Below, piece after piece: positions 25,087 through 34,308 of a DNA stretch of 64,000 nt. The stretch is from contig NZ_AAYC01000001.1 in NCBI RefSeq assembly GCF_000169455.1, positions 334,001 to 398,000 of the forward strand. The letters run 5' to 3'. A model generated the notes under the pieces. It saw only the letters and a program-made list of their open reading frames with translations, was not told the origin of the DNA and ran no database searches. The stretch's first letter is position 1. Every line of letters begins with the position of its first letter. The position numbers and the translations under genes are program-made. Origin of the DNA: Roseobacter sp. SK209-2-6. Lineage in GTDB: Bacteria; Pseudomonadota; Alphaproteobacteria; Rhodobacterales; Rhodobacteraceae.

Positions 25087-25130
25087 TCTTGGTCCTCCGT
25101 TTCCTAAACATAGGGGCGGACCAGTTCAGT

Positions 25131-25757
25131 TGGGGAGGCTCAGGGGCAGAGTGAAAACTCTCACTCTTTTCCTCTGTCTAGATTTTTTCGGGTGAATTTT
25201 CACTATTTATGAATGGTTGCGTCAGGAATGGCCAATAGTCTGTCAATGTGACGGCAGCCTAGGGTTGCTTTTTAAGAAAGATCGTCGTGACTGTTTTTCA
25301 GGCAAGGGCAAATCAAGTCAGTTGCGAGTTCCAGCTTCCAGGTTTCCACTCAGCAACACACCAATCGAAGTGAACAGGCTTTAGCGAGCCTTTTCGACCG
25401 CAAGTAAGAGCATTCTTCCTAGTAGAGGAAAAAAAATCCCCCACGTGATGCGCTGAACCCGTAGTCTTGAGGGCCATTCTGGAAAAGGGGAGGAGTGGTA
25501 AATGCACCAGTTCTTACAGCAAAGAACAGCGGTTTTGGGCCAAGGAGGTAAACAGATGCCCATGTGTGTTTGCTAACCAAATGACTTGGCTAAGGAGTGA
25601 CTAAACTCAATCAGATCAGATAAAGCTGAGGATAGCACCAATCAGGTGGCAACTGGCCGATCATTGGGGAAGAGCCTGGCACCTGCGGTCCGGGAATTCG
25701 GGACCTGGGTGGGCATGAATATGGCCAAGGGTCTTGATCTCACCTTCGCAAGCAAGA
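25131..25757. other. Gene-poor region after the IS3 element
   Basis: No convincing gene is visible. Short open frames occur on both strands but lack ribosome binding sites and recognisable motifs. The stretch is AT-richer than its surroundings and may be decayed sequence next to the insertion. Confidence 0.4.
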
Positions 25758-26060
25758 CTACGTCAGAAAGCCCCTTGCTTTTAGATAGCTGGCCTCGGCG
25801 CGCTGCGCTTTGGAGGCGGGAGAAGCCTGAGTTTCTTTTTCCGGAGCCTCGAACATACGGGCAAGCAAAGCCTGGGCTCGGGGCGCGACTGCTCCGAGAG
25901 AGCGGATTTTCTGCGCCATGCGCGCGGGCTGATGATCGTTTTGCAGAACAGCAGGAAGCTGGCAGGTGGCGGTATCTTCGTTCTGCTCCTCCTCTTCTGG
26001 GGCATCACATTCCCAGGCTTCTTCCTGGTCTTCCAAGCAATTGAGGTCTTCGCCGCTCAT
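25758..26060 (-). CDS. Small hypothetical protein with acidic N-terminal half
   Basis: A 100-residue protein that I do not recognise. The first 35 residues are very acidic (EDQEEAW, APEEEEQNED), and the rest is basic and Ala-rich. AGAAGGA seven bases before the ATG supports this frame over the overlapping plus-strand frame, which has no ribosome binding site. No membrane segment or signal peptide is seen. Confidence 0.5.
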   Translation of the reverse strand: MSGEDLNCLEDQEEAWECDAPEEEEQNEDTATCQLPAVLQNDHQPARMAQKIRSLGAVAPRAQALLARMFEAPEKETQASPASKAQRAEASYLKARGFLT

Positions 26061-26402
26061 TTGTGTTTCCTTCTTGCGTCTTGATCATCCTTTGGAGGGA
26101 GAGATCTGCAGCTTTGCCGAGGCTTCAAAGAGAGAGATGGGCAAGTTTGAAGCGAGCCCTGTGTATGGGCGGGTAAGCTGCGTGGAACCAACTTCTGCCG
26201 GATCCGATTGCCTTCCAGTATAGCTTGTATTCCGGGATGCAACTTGACGCCTAAGGAGAATAGAAGCGGAAATTTCGCGCGTCCATTATCCAAAAGGTTA
26301 GGTCATTCTTAAGATTTTATCAGCAATGCGCAGGAAATGGATTTGCAGTCCGCCCATACCGATGTTTAGTGACATGGTTGCGCAATGGAGGAAAAGGGAT
26401 CC
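26061..26402. other. Intergenic region before ogt
   Basis: This divergent gap should hold promoters for the acidic small protein on the left and ogt on the right. I see no RNA gene and no clear operator. A GGAGG at 26387-26391 is the probable ribosome binding site of ogt. Confidence 0.4.
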
Positions 26403-26855
26403 ATGCTCTCGGCGACTCTGGATACGATTGTTGGGCCGCTCACGGTTGAAGAGCGCGATGGTGCGATTACCCGGCTGACCTGGACACGGTCCGAACAGGG
26501 GGAGAGCGCCTTGCTCAGCCAGGCGATAGCGCAGCTGAGGGCTTATTTTGCGGGGGAATTGCAGGTTTTTGAACTGCCGCTGCGGGTGGAAGGATCAGAT
26601 TTCCAACGTGCCGTATGCGATGCAATGTTTGCCATCCCCTTTGGGGAGACGCGAACCTATGGGGAAATCGCAAAGGACCTTGCTGCACCGCCACAGCCTG
26701 TGGGCAACGCCTGTGGCGCAAATCCAATTCCGGTCATCATTCCCTGTCACCGGGTTTTGGGCGCCAATGGGTTGGGCGGTTTTTCTGGTCAGGGTGGGGT
26801 GGAAACAAAGGTGACCCTGCTCAAGCACGAAGGGGCCGCGAGTTTGCTGCTTTAG
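26403..26855 (+). CDS. ogt: Methylated-DNA--protein-cysteine methyltransferase
   Basis: A 150-residue Ogt-type repair protein that takes the alkyl group from O6-alkylguanine onto its own Cys. The active-site motif is IPCHRVLG (about residues 116-123). The DNA-binding helix FGETRTYGEIAKDL and the NACGANPIPVI segment are also present. ATG 26403 is chosen because GGAGG and AAGGGA lie upstream; a start six codons earlier would overlap that GGAGG. It stands alone between unrelated genes. Confidence 0.93.
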   Translation: MLSATLDTIVGPLTVEERDGAITRLTWTRSEQGESALLSQAIAQLRAYFAGELQVFELPLRVEGSDFQRAVCDAMFAIPFGETRTYGEIAKDLAAPPQPVGNACGANPIPVIIPCHRVLGANGLGGFSGQGGVETKVTLLKHEGAASLLL

Positions 26856-26969
26856 GGAGATAAAGGCGACCTTTGGCTCGCAAGCGCCGTAGGATGGCAG
26901 ATTTGCCTGTGGTTTGTTCAATGCCACCTGGGAAGGTGATGGTGTCGGGCAGGCAGCGCGCGCTGCCAA

Positions 26970-27317
26970 TCAAGCAAAGAGAGCCTGAACCTCATCATAG
27001 AGCGGGGCGGTATTGGCGCCTGAGCTTTCGCCAAGATCTACAATCAATGCCAAAATGACAGATTCCATATCAGCGTCAGAGGGCGGGGGAACTTCCGTGT
27101 CAGGAGGCGCTTTTGTCGAAAGTTCAGTTTCCGGAGTTGCACCAGTTTCTGTTGTCGGAGCGACTGCGGGATTGCTGGGAGGTTGGGCCTCAGCCACAGC
27201 TGCTTGTCTCGCCCTCCAACCCCATGCCTTAGCGTGATCTGGCGGGCCTGGCTGCTTGCCACCACTGACGGTATTGAGGGCATTGTTCAGCCCGGGTGGG
27301 CCCGAAATCGCGTCCAT
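26970..27317 (-). CDS. Small Pro/Thr/Glu-rich hypothetical protein
   Basis: A 115-residue protein that I do not recognise. A Gly/Pro-rich N-terminus is followed by a low-complexity middle (PPSNPAVAPTTETGATPETE) and a C-terminal segment DADMESVILALIVDLGESSG that could be a helix. GGAGACA eight bases before the ATG supports the start; an in-frame codon 28 positions upstream lacks one. It resembles its neighbours at 25.8 and 28.3 kb only in size and context. Confidence 0.45.
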   Translation of the reverse strand: MDAISGPPGLNNALNTVSGGKQPGPPDHAKAWGWRARQAAVAEAQPPSNPAVAPTTETGATPETELSTKAPPDTEVPPPSDADMESVILALIVDLGESSGANTAPLYDEVQALFA

Positions 27318-27535
27318 TGTTGTCTCCAGTTTTGCTTTGCTCAAAGCACCTACCGACAACAATTGTGTCCAATCCTGAATTAACTCTGGCTTACAACTCA
27401 CCCAGAAAAGTGGTGTAGATGAGATTTAAACTTATGCGAAATTTGCAACGGGGTGCTGCCCCTAGAAAAATCTGAACCGGGGTGAGCAAAACCGGCGCCA
27501 AAATGTTTTGGCTTGGCGCGGGTCCAGGTCAGTGG

Positions 27536-28228
27536 TCAGCGTTTTTCGGGGAAGATTTGTTGGGCGATGCCAACAAAAAGCAGATAGACAGATGTCACGA
27601 TCAGCCCCCAGTGGGCCCAGCTTTGGGGGTGAAAATCAACCCAAGCGGCCCAGCCAGCAAAAAAGGTCCAGGCGAGGGCGACTGGCAAGGAAACCTTGCG
27701 CCAGCGCTCTGTGCGGACGGGGTGGATGAACTTGAGTGGAAGAAACATGGCAATCGCCAAGAGGGTAACAAGCACCAAACTTGTCCAGTGACTGGGCTCA
27801 AGCGCAAAGATGACCAAAACCAGCATATTCCAACAGCCGGGAAATCCCGAAAAGGAGTTGTCTTTGGTCTTCATCCGTGTGTCGGCAAAATACATGGCAC
27901 TGGCAAAGGTGATCACGATAATCGCAAACCAACCGGTCCAGCCCGACATCAACCCGGATTTGAAGAGAGCAAAGGCGGGTATGAACACATAGGTCAGGTA
28001 GTCGATGATCAGATCCAGTAGCACCCCATCGAACTGCGCGGCATAGCGCTTGACTTGGTAATGGCGCGCCAGCGGGCCATCCACGCCGTCCACGGCAAAG
28101 GCAACCACAAGCCAAACGAACATCAGGCTCCATTTTGCATCCACGGCGGCCAGCATTGCCAACATGGCAAAAACCGCGCCGGTAGCGGTGAGGAGGTGGA
28201 CGGAGAGGGCACGGATCTGAGGTGTCAT
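27536..28228 (-). CDS. pcs: Phosphatidylcholine synthase
   Basis: A 230-residue integral membrane enzyme of the CDP-alcohol phosphatidyltransferase family. The catalytic motif DGVDGPLARHYQVK, continued by FDGVLLDLIIDYLTYVF (about residues 47-83), has the spacing typical of bacterial Pcs, which makes phosphatidylcholine from CDP-diacylglycerol and choline in one step. About eight membrane helices are seen. AGAAGG precedes the ATG. Pcs is common in Rhodobacteraceae. Confidence 0.93.
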   Translation of the reverse strand: MTPQIRALSVHLLTATGAVFAMLAMLAAVDAKWSLMFVWLVVAFAVDGVDGPLARHYQVKRYAAQFDGVLLDLIIDYLTYVFIPAFALFKSGLMSGWTGWFAIIVITFASAMYFADTRMKTKDNSFSGFPGCWNMLVLVIFALEPSHWTSLVLVTLLAIAMFLPLKFIHPVRTERWRKVSLPVALAWTFFAGWAAWVDFHPQSWAHWGLIVTSVYLLFVGIAQQIFPEKR

Positions 28229-28267
28229 AGCCTTCTGATGACGAATTTCACCCGCGCCCGCAAGGGG

Positions 28268-28489
28268 TCAATGCAAGCGGAGAGAGCTCTTCGCGCTGGT
28301 CTTTGCTTCCCAGGTTCCTTCACTCGGCAAGGATTTGCCTTGGGTGAGGTAGAGCATCTCTTCGGAGAAGGGGCCAGGCTGGGTGCCAGGCGTTGGTAGG
28401 ATAGCGGGGAGATCAGGGAAACGGATCTGAGCAGGGTGCGGTGCCGGGGCAGCGGGGGCTTGAAATTGCGCGAAATTCGCAAGATTCAT
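28268..28489 (-). CDS. Small Pro-rich hypothetical protein
   Basis: A 73-residue protein that I do not recognise. The N-terminal half is Pro/Ala-rich (FQAPAAPAPHPAQIRFPDLP). AAGGAAC seven bases before the ATG gives reasonable support. It lies 39 bases upstream of pcs on the same strand and may share its transcript. Confidence 0.4.
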   Translation of the reverse strand: MNLANFAQFQAPAAPAPHPAQIRFPDLPAILPTPGTQPGPFSEEMLYLTQGKSLPSEGTWEAKTSAKSSLRLH

Positions 28490-28821
28490 CTCTGGTGTTC
28501 CTTTCTGGAATTCGGTCCTTCTATCGATACAGCGGGAGAATTAACCATGGCTGACCCCGCAAAAGCAAAGTGCCCCGCATTTTAATTAAAATGAGGATCT
28601 TGATGACCTCTTCTTCCTTTCTTCAGTGGGCCTACCCCTGTTGTAGGCCATCGTTTCGCTGAAAGTGTTTCTCTCCGTGCAAGTGCGAGAGGTTCAAAAC
28701 CAGCTCATAGGCGAAAGAGTGTTCACCGGAATTCCTTGGGGTTGAACCGAAGGGATGAACCGGCTCTACTCTGAATCACTTTTGTTAAGCTATTTTTTCG
28801 ACAGCCCAGGGGTTTTGACAG
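28490..28821. other. Intergenic region before the DUF2235 gene
   Basis: The gap holds a 7-bp hairpin GGCCTAC...GTAGGCC (28629-28649) and a 12-codon open frame at 28547-28585 (MADPAKAKCPAF) preceded by GGGAG, which could be chance. I see nothing else that can be supported. Confidence 0.35.
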
Positions 28822-30390
28822 GTGAAGAACATTGTAATTTTGGTCGATGGCACCTGGAATGATGGTGGGACTGACCAGCAAGAACGCTCTTTGTTGACCA
28901 ATGTTGTATGGCTGCGGGACCTGTGCTGCGACAATGAAAAACAGACGGTCTGGTATGACGAAGGTGTTGGCACCGATGGCGGTTTGGACAAATTGCTTGG
29001 GGGCGCGCTGGGCCTTGGGCTGACGCGGGGAATTTGTGCAGCCTACAGAGCGGCTTGCGAAAGATACCAACCGGGGGATCGGCTCTACTTTTTTGGCTTT
29101 AGCCGCGGCGCATACACGGTGCGAACCGCAGCCGACATGGTGGCTGCCATCGGCCTGGCAGATCTATCCAATGTGCCAGAAACAATGCGAGATACCTTTT
29201 GTCGCAAGCTTTTCGATGTCTATCGTGGCAAAACTGAGCTGAGCAAACTGGCAGCGGCAAAGTTCTTCAATGCTGAAACTGCGGCCAAAGCTGGCGGTAC
29301 CACTCCGATCCATCTTGTTGGGGTTTGGGACACCGTCGGAACAGCAGGCATTCCGGACCATTATGTTCTGTTGAACAAGCTTGACAGGGTTTCCAAGCGG
29401 CACAATTGGGCCAATACAGAGCTTAGCCCGGTGGTCCTGAATGGTCGTCATGCGGTTGGAATGGATGAACAGCGTGAGAGCTTTGTCCCCGCGCTTTGGA
29501 CCAATAAAGACGGCAATATCTCCAATGACGAACGGATCAAGCAGCTCTGGTTCTGCGGTGTCCATACGGATGTCGGAGGTGGCTACGAACACCGGGATCT
29601 TGGCAATATTGCCATGGGCTGGATGGCCGAGGAGGCTCAGGACCTCGGTTTGCTGCTGAAAGAAAATCCTGACCGTCCGATCCCGAAAGAGCGCGCGATG
29701 GGCGTGGTGAATGACTCTCTGCAATCGGTTTTCAAACATATGTGGACCCGCCCGCGTGGGGTACCGAATGTTCATGCGGAAGAAAATGCTGCGCTGTTTC
29801 ACCCTTCGGTTCTGCGTCGTTACCAAGATCCGCAGTGTCCTTCTCGCCCAGATTGGCGTGCGGCGAAGCTGGATCCAGAAGAGACCGTCTGGCGCAGCGC
29901 CTGGGCCAAGGATCGCTGGAGCCCTCTGGGGGTCTATTGCGACCCGGAGAAAAACTATGAAATCAGCGCCGAAGGGACCTGGTACGACAAGGACCGTGCC
30001 TATGATCCAGCAGGAACCTGGTTGAACAAGTCAAAGATGCCTCTAGCGGCTGCTCTCAACATGCATGGAATACCTAATTGGATCAGCAAGCTCTCTGGTA
30101 AAACAAAGGGGGGGGGCTATCGTCGGGTCTGGGGCTCCTGGCGGGTGCCAGACTCCAAACCCTTTGTTCTGATGGGGGTCATCGCGGATGGTGTTGGGGT
30201 GACACGGCAGGGCGAAGTCACCCTGCCAGACCCACATCGACAGTTCGAAATTGGCGCCGGTGTCAGAATTGGACCTGGAACGGCGGTAGAGCTACAGCGC
30301 GGAGGCTATCTTTACTGTTTTCCAAATGATGTCTGGAGTTTTTACAAGAACAACCGGGGCCATATCACAGTTGCGATAAAACGCACATAA
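28822..30390 (+). CDS. DUF2235 alpha/beta hydrolase fused to a PA-IL-lectin-like domain
   Basis: A 522-residue protein. Residues 1-350 are a DUF2235 alpha/beta hydrolase: N-terminal IVILVDGTWNDGG, nucleophile elbow FFGFSRGAYTVR near residue 94, and GVHTDVGGGYEHRDLGN near 249. DUF2235 includes phospholipase effectors. Residues about 380-522 resemble the PA-IL (LecA) galactose lectin. The final YLYCFPNDVWSFYKNNRGHI matches the calcium and sugar-binding loop (NDVxxxYxNNxG) of that lectin. The start is GTG at 28822 with AGGGG upstream. No signal peptide is seen. The role is unknown; no secretion-system genes are nearby. Confidence 0.75.
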   Translation: MKNIVILVDGTWNDGGTDQQERSLLTNVVWLRDLCCDNEKQTVWYDEGVGTDGGLDKLLGGALGLGLTRGICAAYRAACERYQPGDRLYFFGFSRGAYTVRTAADMVAAIGLADLSNVPETMRDTFCRKLFDVYRGKTELSKLAAAKFFNAETAAKAGGTTPIHLVGVWDTVGTAGIPDHYVLLNKLDRVSKRHNWANTELSPVVLNGRHAVGMDEQRESFVPALWTNKDGNISNDERIKQLWFCGVHTDVGGGYEHRDLGNIAMGWMAEEAQDLGLLLKENPDRPIPKERAMGVVNDSLQSVFKHMWTRPRGVPNVHAEENAALFHPSVLRRYQDPQCPSRPDWRAAKLDPEETVWRSAWAKDRWSPLGVYCDPEKNYEISAEGTWYDKDRAYDPAGTWLNKSKMPLAAALNMHGIPNWISKLSGKTKGGGYRRVWGSWRVPDSKPFVLMGVIADGVGVTRQGEVTLPDPHRQFEIGAGVRIGPGTAVELQRGGYLYCFPNDVWSFYKNNRGHITVAIKRT

Positions 30391-30549
30391 AGGTGCGGGG
30401 CCTGGGATGCCAAGAGCGGTGGCGCGGAGTGAGGCCAATTGCGCCCGGAAATCGCGAAAAAGGTGAGGTCAAAGATGTAAATTCAATTGATGCTTGACTG
30501 AATGGTCGTCCTACGACAAGAAAATTTGCGTGAAAAGAAGGGCGAATTT

Positions 30550-31029
30550 ATGAAGAATCAATTTGTTGCGGCTTTGGCCATTGGCGCGATGCTTTCGGCC
30601 TGTGCGCCGGTAAAGGGCCCAGAGGAAAGCGGTGTCTCTGTTGCTTTCAAAAACGATGGCGCCAAGGAATTTGTTGCTGGTTTTCAGCCGGTCAAAGTGA
30701 CGATAGAGCAAGGAACCGACAAGGAGATTGCAGGTCAGTGTAAACTGGATTCGTCCAAGTATTCTGCTTCTTTTGCGGCCCCTGCGACTGTAAATGTTCC
30801 CGCCTACAGCCAAGGCGCGGTGAACGCGACGTTGAGTTGTGATGTCGAGGGCGAAATGCACCAAGTTGCTTTCAAACCTGTGAACCTCTCCAAGCGTGCG
30901 CGCAACAATTCTTCGCTTGCGGTTGGTCTTCTTCTTTGCCCGATCTGCGGTATCGGGATGGCTGCGGGCGGTGCGGGTGAGAAAACCGGCGATATCTTTG
31001 GCTTCTTTGAGATGAAGCTCAAGCTCTAA
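30550..31029 (+). CDS. Small lipoprotein
   Basis: A 159-residue protein with a lipoprotein signal peptide (lipobox LSAC, Cys18). A beta-rich middle region follows, then a C-terminal hydrophobic stretch SSLAVGLLLCPICGIGMAAG with a CxxC. The ATG at 30550 is supported by AAGGGCG; an upstream start would add 16 residues before the signal peptide. Its family is not recognised. It may be an outer-membrane or periplasm-facing partner of the preceding DUF2235 protein, but only position suggests this. Confidence 0.7.
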   Translation: MKNQFVAALAIGAMLSACAPVKGPEESGVSVAFKNDGAKEFVAGFQPVKVTIEQGTDKEIAGQCKLDSSKYSASFAAPATVNVPAYSQGAVNATLSCDVEGEMHQVAFKPVNLSKRARNNSSLAVGLLLCPICGIGMAAGGAGEKTGDIFGFFEMKLKL

Positions 31030-31091
31030 CTCTTTTTCAGGCGCCTAACCCAAAGTCCTGGCTCTGCTCTTTAGGCAGGGGCGGGACGGGC

Positions 31092-31138
31092 GGACCAAAA
31101 CAAAGCCTCAGCACTGGTGAAACAGTGTTGAGGCTTTG
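31092..31138 (-). terminator. Strong terminator at the end of the xerC operon
   Basis: CAAAGCCTCA-G-CACTG and CAGTG-T-TGAGGCTTTG make a 16-bp stem with a six-base loop. On the minus strand the stem is followed by TTTTGG, so it best serves the xerC-DUF484 transcript. It may also stop transcription arriving from the lipoprotein gene. Confidence 0.8.
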
Positions 31139-31225
31139 CTATTCAGGCATGATCTACCTGTTGCTGCAAAAATTCTGGCGGTGTGAATTCAGCTCACATT
31201 CGGCCGGGCCTGTCGGGGCTAGAGT

Positions 31226-32212
31226 TCACGCCTTTGGATGGGCACGGTTATAGACGGCCATCAGGTGGGCGGTGTCGACAGCAGCATAGGCCTGCGTGGT
31301 TGAAAGCGAAGCATGGCCAAGGAGTTCCTGGATCGCGCGCAGATCGCCCCCCGCTTCCAGTAGATGGGTGGCAAAACTGTGTCGCAGAGCATGCGGGGTC
31401 GCACTTGCGGGCAGGCCAAGCTGTGCCCGGACCTTGGCCATGGTGCTTTGAATTTGTCGCGGGTTCAGCGCGCCTCCGCGCACGCCGCGAAACAAGGGCG
31501 TCTCTTTTTCAGCGCTATGAGGGCACAGCGCCAGATAGTGATCAACCGCATCACGGGCCGCATCCAGGACCGGCACCAGGCGCTCTTTGCCGCCCTTGCC
31601 CAAAATTCTGAGGCTGGCAGGCAGAGGGGCGTCACCGCCCTTTAAACCCAATGCTTCGGAGATACGCAGCCCGCAGCCATAGAGCAGTGTTACAACCGCC
31701 AGATCGCGAGCGCCTATCCAATCGGTTTCAGATTGCTGTTCAACCCTTTCCAGCACGGCTTTTGCGGCTTCTTCCGCCAGGGGGCGCGGCAGTTTCTTTT
31801 GGAATTTTGGCGCCCGCGCTGCCAAAACTGCAGTGGGCTCAAAACCCTCGCGCTCTGCCAGCCAACGATAAAAGCTCTTAACGGCTGAAAGTCGTCGCGC
31901 CAGGGAGCGGGGACCGGTTCCGCTGCCGCGTTCCTGTGCCATCCAGGCGCGCATATCTGCGGTCTTGATGTCTGCCAGCGCCTTCAACCCCTGTGGGCTG
32001 CCCCGGTGCAGGGTCATAAATCCCAGGAAAGAGGTCAGGTCGCCTTGATAGGCCGTGATCGTATTTTCGGAAGCGCCTGATAGCGCAGTCAGACCCAGTA
32101 GCCAGTTTTCCAGCGCATCGCGGCAAGCGGGGGAGATCAGGAGCCCGGCGTTGTTCGGTGACGCCGATTGTAGCGGTTCTGAGAGATTCGGTTTGTGGCC
32201 TTTGCCGCTCAC
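31226..32212 (-). CDS. xerC: Tyrosine recombinase XerC
   Basis: A 328-residue recombinase that resolves chromosome dimers at dif with XerD. The N-terminal SAM-like domain spans about residues 30-125. The catalytic residues are all visible: Arg in GCGLRISEAL, Lys in GKGGKERLVPV, HALRHSFATHLL (His and Arg), His in LLGHASLSTTQ and the nucleophile Tyr in QAYAAVD. It overlaps the DUF484 gene by four bases, the usual pairing in proteobacteria. Confidence 0.95.
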   Translation of the reverse strand: MSGKGHKPNLSEPLQSASPNNAGLLISPACRDALENWLLGLTALSGASENTITAYQGDLTSFLGFMTLHRGSPQGLKALADIKTADMRAWMAQERGSGTGPRSLARRLSAVKSFYRWLAEREGFEPTAVLAARAPKFQKKLPRPLAEEAAKAVLERVEQQSETDWIGARDLAVVTLLYGCGLRISEALGLKGGDAPLPASLRILGKGGKERLVPVLDAARDAVDHYLALCPHSAEKETPLFRGVRGGALNPRQIQSTMAKVRAQLGLPASATPHALRHSFATHLLEAGGDLRAIQELLGHASLSTTQAYAAVDTAHLMAVYNRAHPKA

Positions 32213-32910
32213 GACAGCCAGCGGCGCATGCTGCGCTCAAACACGCCGGCAAAGAAGGTCAAAAGGTCGACACCGTGTTGCGGCGTGAACTGATGCGGAT
32301 CTTCCGAGCCTAGCACCAAGAGACCCGGCAGGCGTCCTTCGCCGAGATCGAGGCGCAGACAGGCCTCGGAGCGAATCCATTCGGCCTTGTCGCCATAGAT
32401 TGTCGGACTGCCACCTTGGAGCTGACGAAGGGTGACTTGCTTGTCGCTCCCGCGTTCGCTCATAGCGTAGCTTTCGGTAAAGCCTGGCCCCACAAGTTTC
32501 AGCACATCATCCCTCTTGGCGGCAGCACTGCCGCTGCCATCCTGTGCGGATTCCAGAACCAGGGCAATGACTTCAACATTCAGTTTCTCGGCCAGATCGG
32601 ATTTCAGCGCTTCCAGGAAACTCTCAAAATCGGTGGGCTCCAGCAGGCGCAGCACGGCCCGATGGATCTGTTTGGTGCCGGTGAGGTTTTCATAGGCGGT
32701 GGCGACAACAGAGCGATAGACGTCCTCAAGGCGATCCAGTCGCGCTTCCATCCTGTCCATGGCGATGCCACGCATATCAATGATATTGGAGCCCATCGCC
32801 CGCTCGCTGGCGGCCACAAGGACCTTCATCAGGCCCTGATCTTCCAGAAGGGCGTCAGGCTCCGCCAGGATTGCGTCGCGAAGGGAAGTATCGAGTTTTG
32901 CGCTGCTCAT
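32209..32910 (-). CDS. DUF484 family protein
   Basis: A 233-residue protein of the DUF484 family, usually encoded just before xerC. An N-terminal helical part (MDRMEARLDRLEDVYRSVV) precedes a GAF-like domain that ends FTPQHGVDLLTFFAGVFERS. The function is not established. The stop overlaps the xerC start (ATGA), so the two are translationally coupled. Confidence 0.9.
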   Translation of the reverse strand: MSSAKLDTSLRDAILAEPDALLEDQGLMKVLVAASERAMGSNIIDMRGIAMDRMEARLDRLEDVYRSVVATAYENLTGTKQIHRAVLRLLEPTDFESFLEALKSDLAEKLNVEVIALVLESAQDGSGSAAAKRDDVLKLVGPGFTESYAMSERGSDKQVTLRQLQGGSPTIYGDKAEWIRSEACLRLDLGEGRLPGLLVLGSEDPHQFTPQHGVDLLTFFAGVFERSMRRWLS

Positions 32911-33127
32911 TCTTGAACCTCTTGGGGCTTTGGGCCGCCTTATAACATGGGTTTTGCGGCTGCGGGCAAAAAATGCCCTTCCAGCGAAAGTTTTCCATCC
33001 ACCGGGGCTCCCGCCCAGAACGGCTGGATCAAAGATCCCTTGTTCTAGTTGGTCTACCCTTAGGGTGGGGGGCTACAGCGCTGTCCTACTTCAATTTTGA
33101 AGGGGGGAAGAAAAAGGTTTGGCCTTT

Positions 33128-33649
33128 TCATTCCTCTGCACTCAGAAGGGGAGGACGAAATCCGGAGGCATCATGAGCCACTTCAGCTAGTCTCAGCAAA
33201 AGGTCTGCTAAGGGCTGCTGATGTCTGTGCCAGATCTTCTCTAGGTTCACGGCTTCGCCCGACTGGTCGAATTTGACCTTGTTGGTATAGCGGAGCAAGT
33301 TCCAGCCGCGTAGCGCGTCACGTATATCCAACTGACGCCATGGCAACTGGAGTGTCTGGTCCGTCCAATCTCCGGCTTGCCGAATGTTGCCAAAGCGCTG
33401 GGCAGAATCGTGGCACCAATAGTGGAAAGCGATAACACCAAGCTGTTTGGCCGATGGGATGTAGTGGACTTGGACTTGTCGCAATCCATCCTTCGAGAAG
33501 CCGAGGATGAACTCCGCCTGATACATTTGATTGCCGGGCTCCCACCCGGCAACATAGACCGGGTGGGGCGCGTAGTCTTGCTCTGCGAGTTCGGCTCCAA
33601 CCTTTTGAAGCCACCACGTCCAGACCTGTTTGTGGCGCAGTTTCGTCAA
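33128..33649 (-). CDS. Hypothetical protein downstream of fsa
   Basis: A 173-residue protein that I do not recognise, rich in Trp and aromatic residues (WTWWLQKVGAELAEQ, FHYWCHDSAQRF, WRQLDIRDALRGWN). It begins with TTG five bases after the fsa stop, so it is probably co-translated with fsa. The start is uncertain. No membrane segment is seen. Overlapping frames on the other strand look like shadows. Confidence 0.5.
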   Translation of the reverse strand: MTKLRHKQVWTWWLQKVGAELAEQDYAPHPVYVAGWEPGNQMYQAEFILGFSKDGLRQVQVHYIPSAKQLGVIAFHYWCHDSAQRFGNIRQAGDWTDQTLQLPWRQLDIRDALRGWNLLRYTNKVKFDQSGEAVNLEKIWHRHQQPLADLLLRLAEVAHDASGFRPPLLSAEE

Positions 33650-33654
33650 GGGGA

Positions 33655-34308
33655 TCAGAGGATCTTGATTTCAGCCGCTTTGATATCGGCAAGGAAAGCA
33701 TCCAGGCCCTTGTCGGTCAGCGGGTGGTTGACCATGGACTTGATCACCGAAGGCGGGGCGGTGATGACATCGGCACCAATGCGGGCTGAATCCAGAATAT
33801 GGTTCACCGAACGGATCGAGGCCGCCAGGATTTCGGTGCTGAAACCATAGTTGTCATAGATGGTGCGGATGTCTTCGATCAGCTCCATCCCATCAAGGTT
33901 GATGTCGTCCAGACGGCCGATGAAGGGCGAAATGAATGTCGCGCCGGCCTTGGCCGCCAGCAGCGCCTGATTGGCCGAGAAGCAGAGGGTCACATTGACC
34001 ATATGGCCATCAGAGCTGAGCACCTTACAGGCCTTCAGACCGTCCCAGGTCAGCGGCACTTTGACAGCGATATTTTCGGCGATCTCGACCAGCTTGCGGC
34101 CCTCGGCGATCATGGTTTCTGCGTCGGTCGCGGTGACTTCGGCAGATACAGGGCCATCTACCAGATCGCAGATTTCCTTGGTGACTTCGATAATGTCACG
34201 GCCGGATTTCTTGATCAGCGAGGGGTTGGTGGTAACACCATCTACCATGCCCAGGTCGTTGAGCTCGGCAATGGCATCGATTTCGGCGGTATCTACAAAG
34301 AATTTCAT
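33655..34308 (-). CDS. fsa: Fructose-6-phosphate aldolase / TalC-type transaldolase
   Basis: A 217-residue TIM-barrel aldolase of the short transaldolase group. It begins [13 protein letters not shown] and has [11 protein letters not shown], Schiff-base Lys in [14 protein letters not shown] (about residue 84), and [10 protein letters not shown]. It splits or transfers three-carbon units of sugar phosphates. The divergent neighbour is priA, an arrangement seen across Rhodobacteraceae. Whether it acts as aldolase or transaldolase cannot be told from sequence. Confidence 0.9.
   Translation of the reverse strand: MKFFVDTAEIDAIAELNDLGMVDGVTTNPSLIKKSGRDIIEVTKEICDLVDGPVSAEVTATDAETMIAEGRKLVEIAENIAVKVPLTWDGLKACKVLSSDGHMVNVTLCFSANQALLAAKAGATFISPFIGRLDDINLDGMELIEDIRTIYDNYGFSTEILAASIRSVNHILDSARIGADVITAPPSVIKSMVNHPLTDKGLDAFLADIKAAEIKIL

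Larger units (their letters stand above)
23846..25130 (-). mobile_element. IS3-family insertion sequence (IS407-like group)
   Basis: About 1.29 kb, bounded by imperfect inverted ends TGACTGGTCC (left) and, read from the right, TGAACTGGTCCGCCCC. It carries orfA and orfB on the minus strand in the usual IS3 arrangement. I see no clear target duplication. The same family left the relic at 2.39-2.85 kb. OrfB is broken, so the copy is probably inactive on its own. Confidence 0.8.

Noticed and set aside
25646-26044. A 132-codon plus-strand open frame
   Set aside because: It overlaps the minus-strand frame at 25758-26060, which has a clear ribosome binding site; the plus frame has none and an unnatural composition.
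28822-31029. A type VI secretion effector locus
   Set aside because: No VgrG, Hcp, PAAR or structural T6SS gene is present in the window, so only the DUF2235 domain suggests it.
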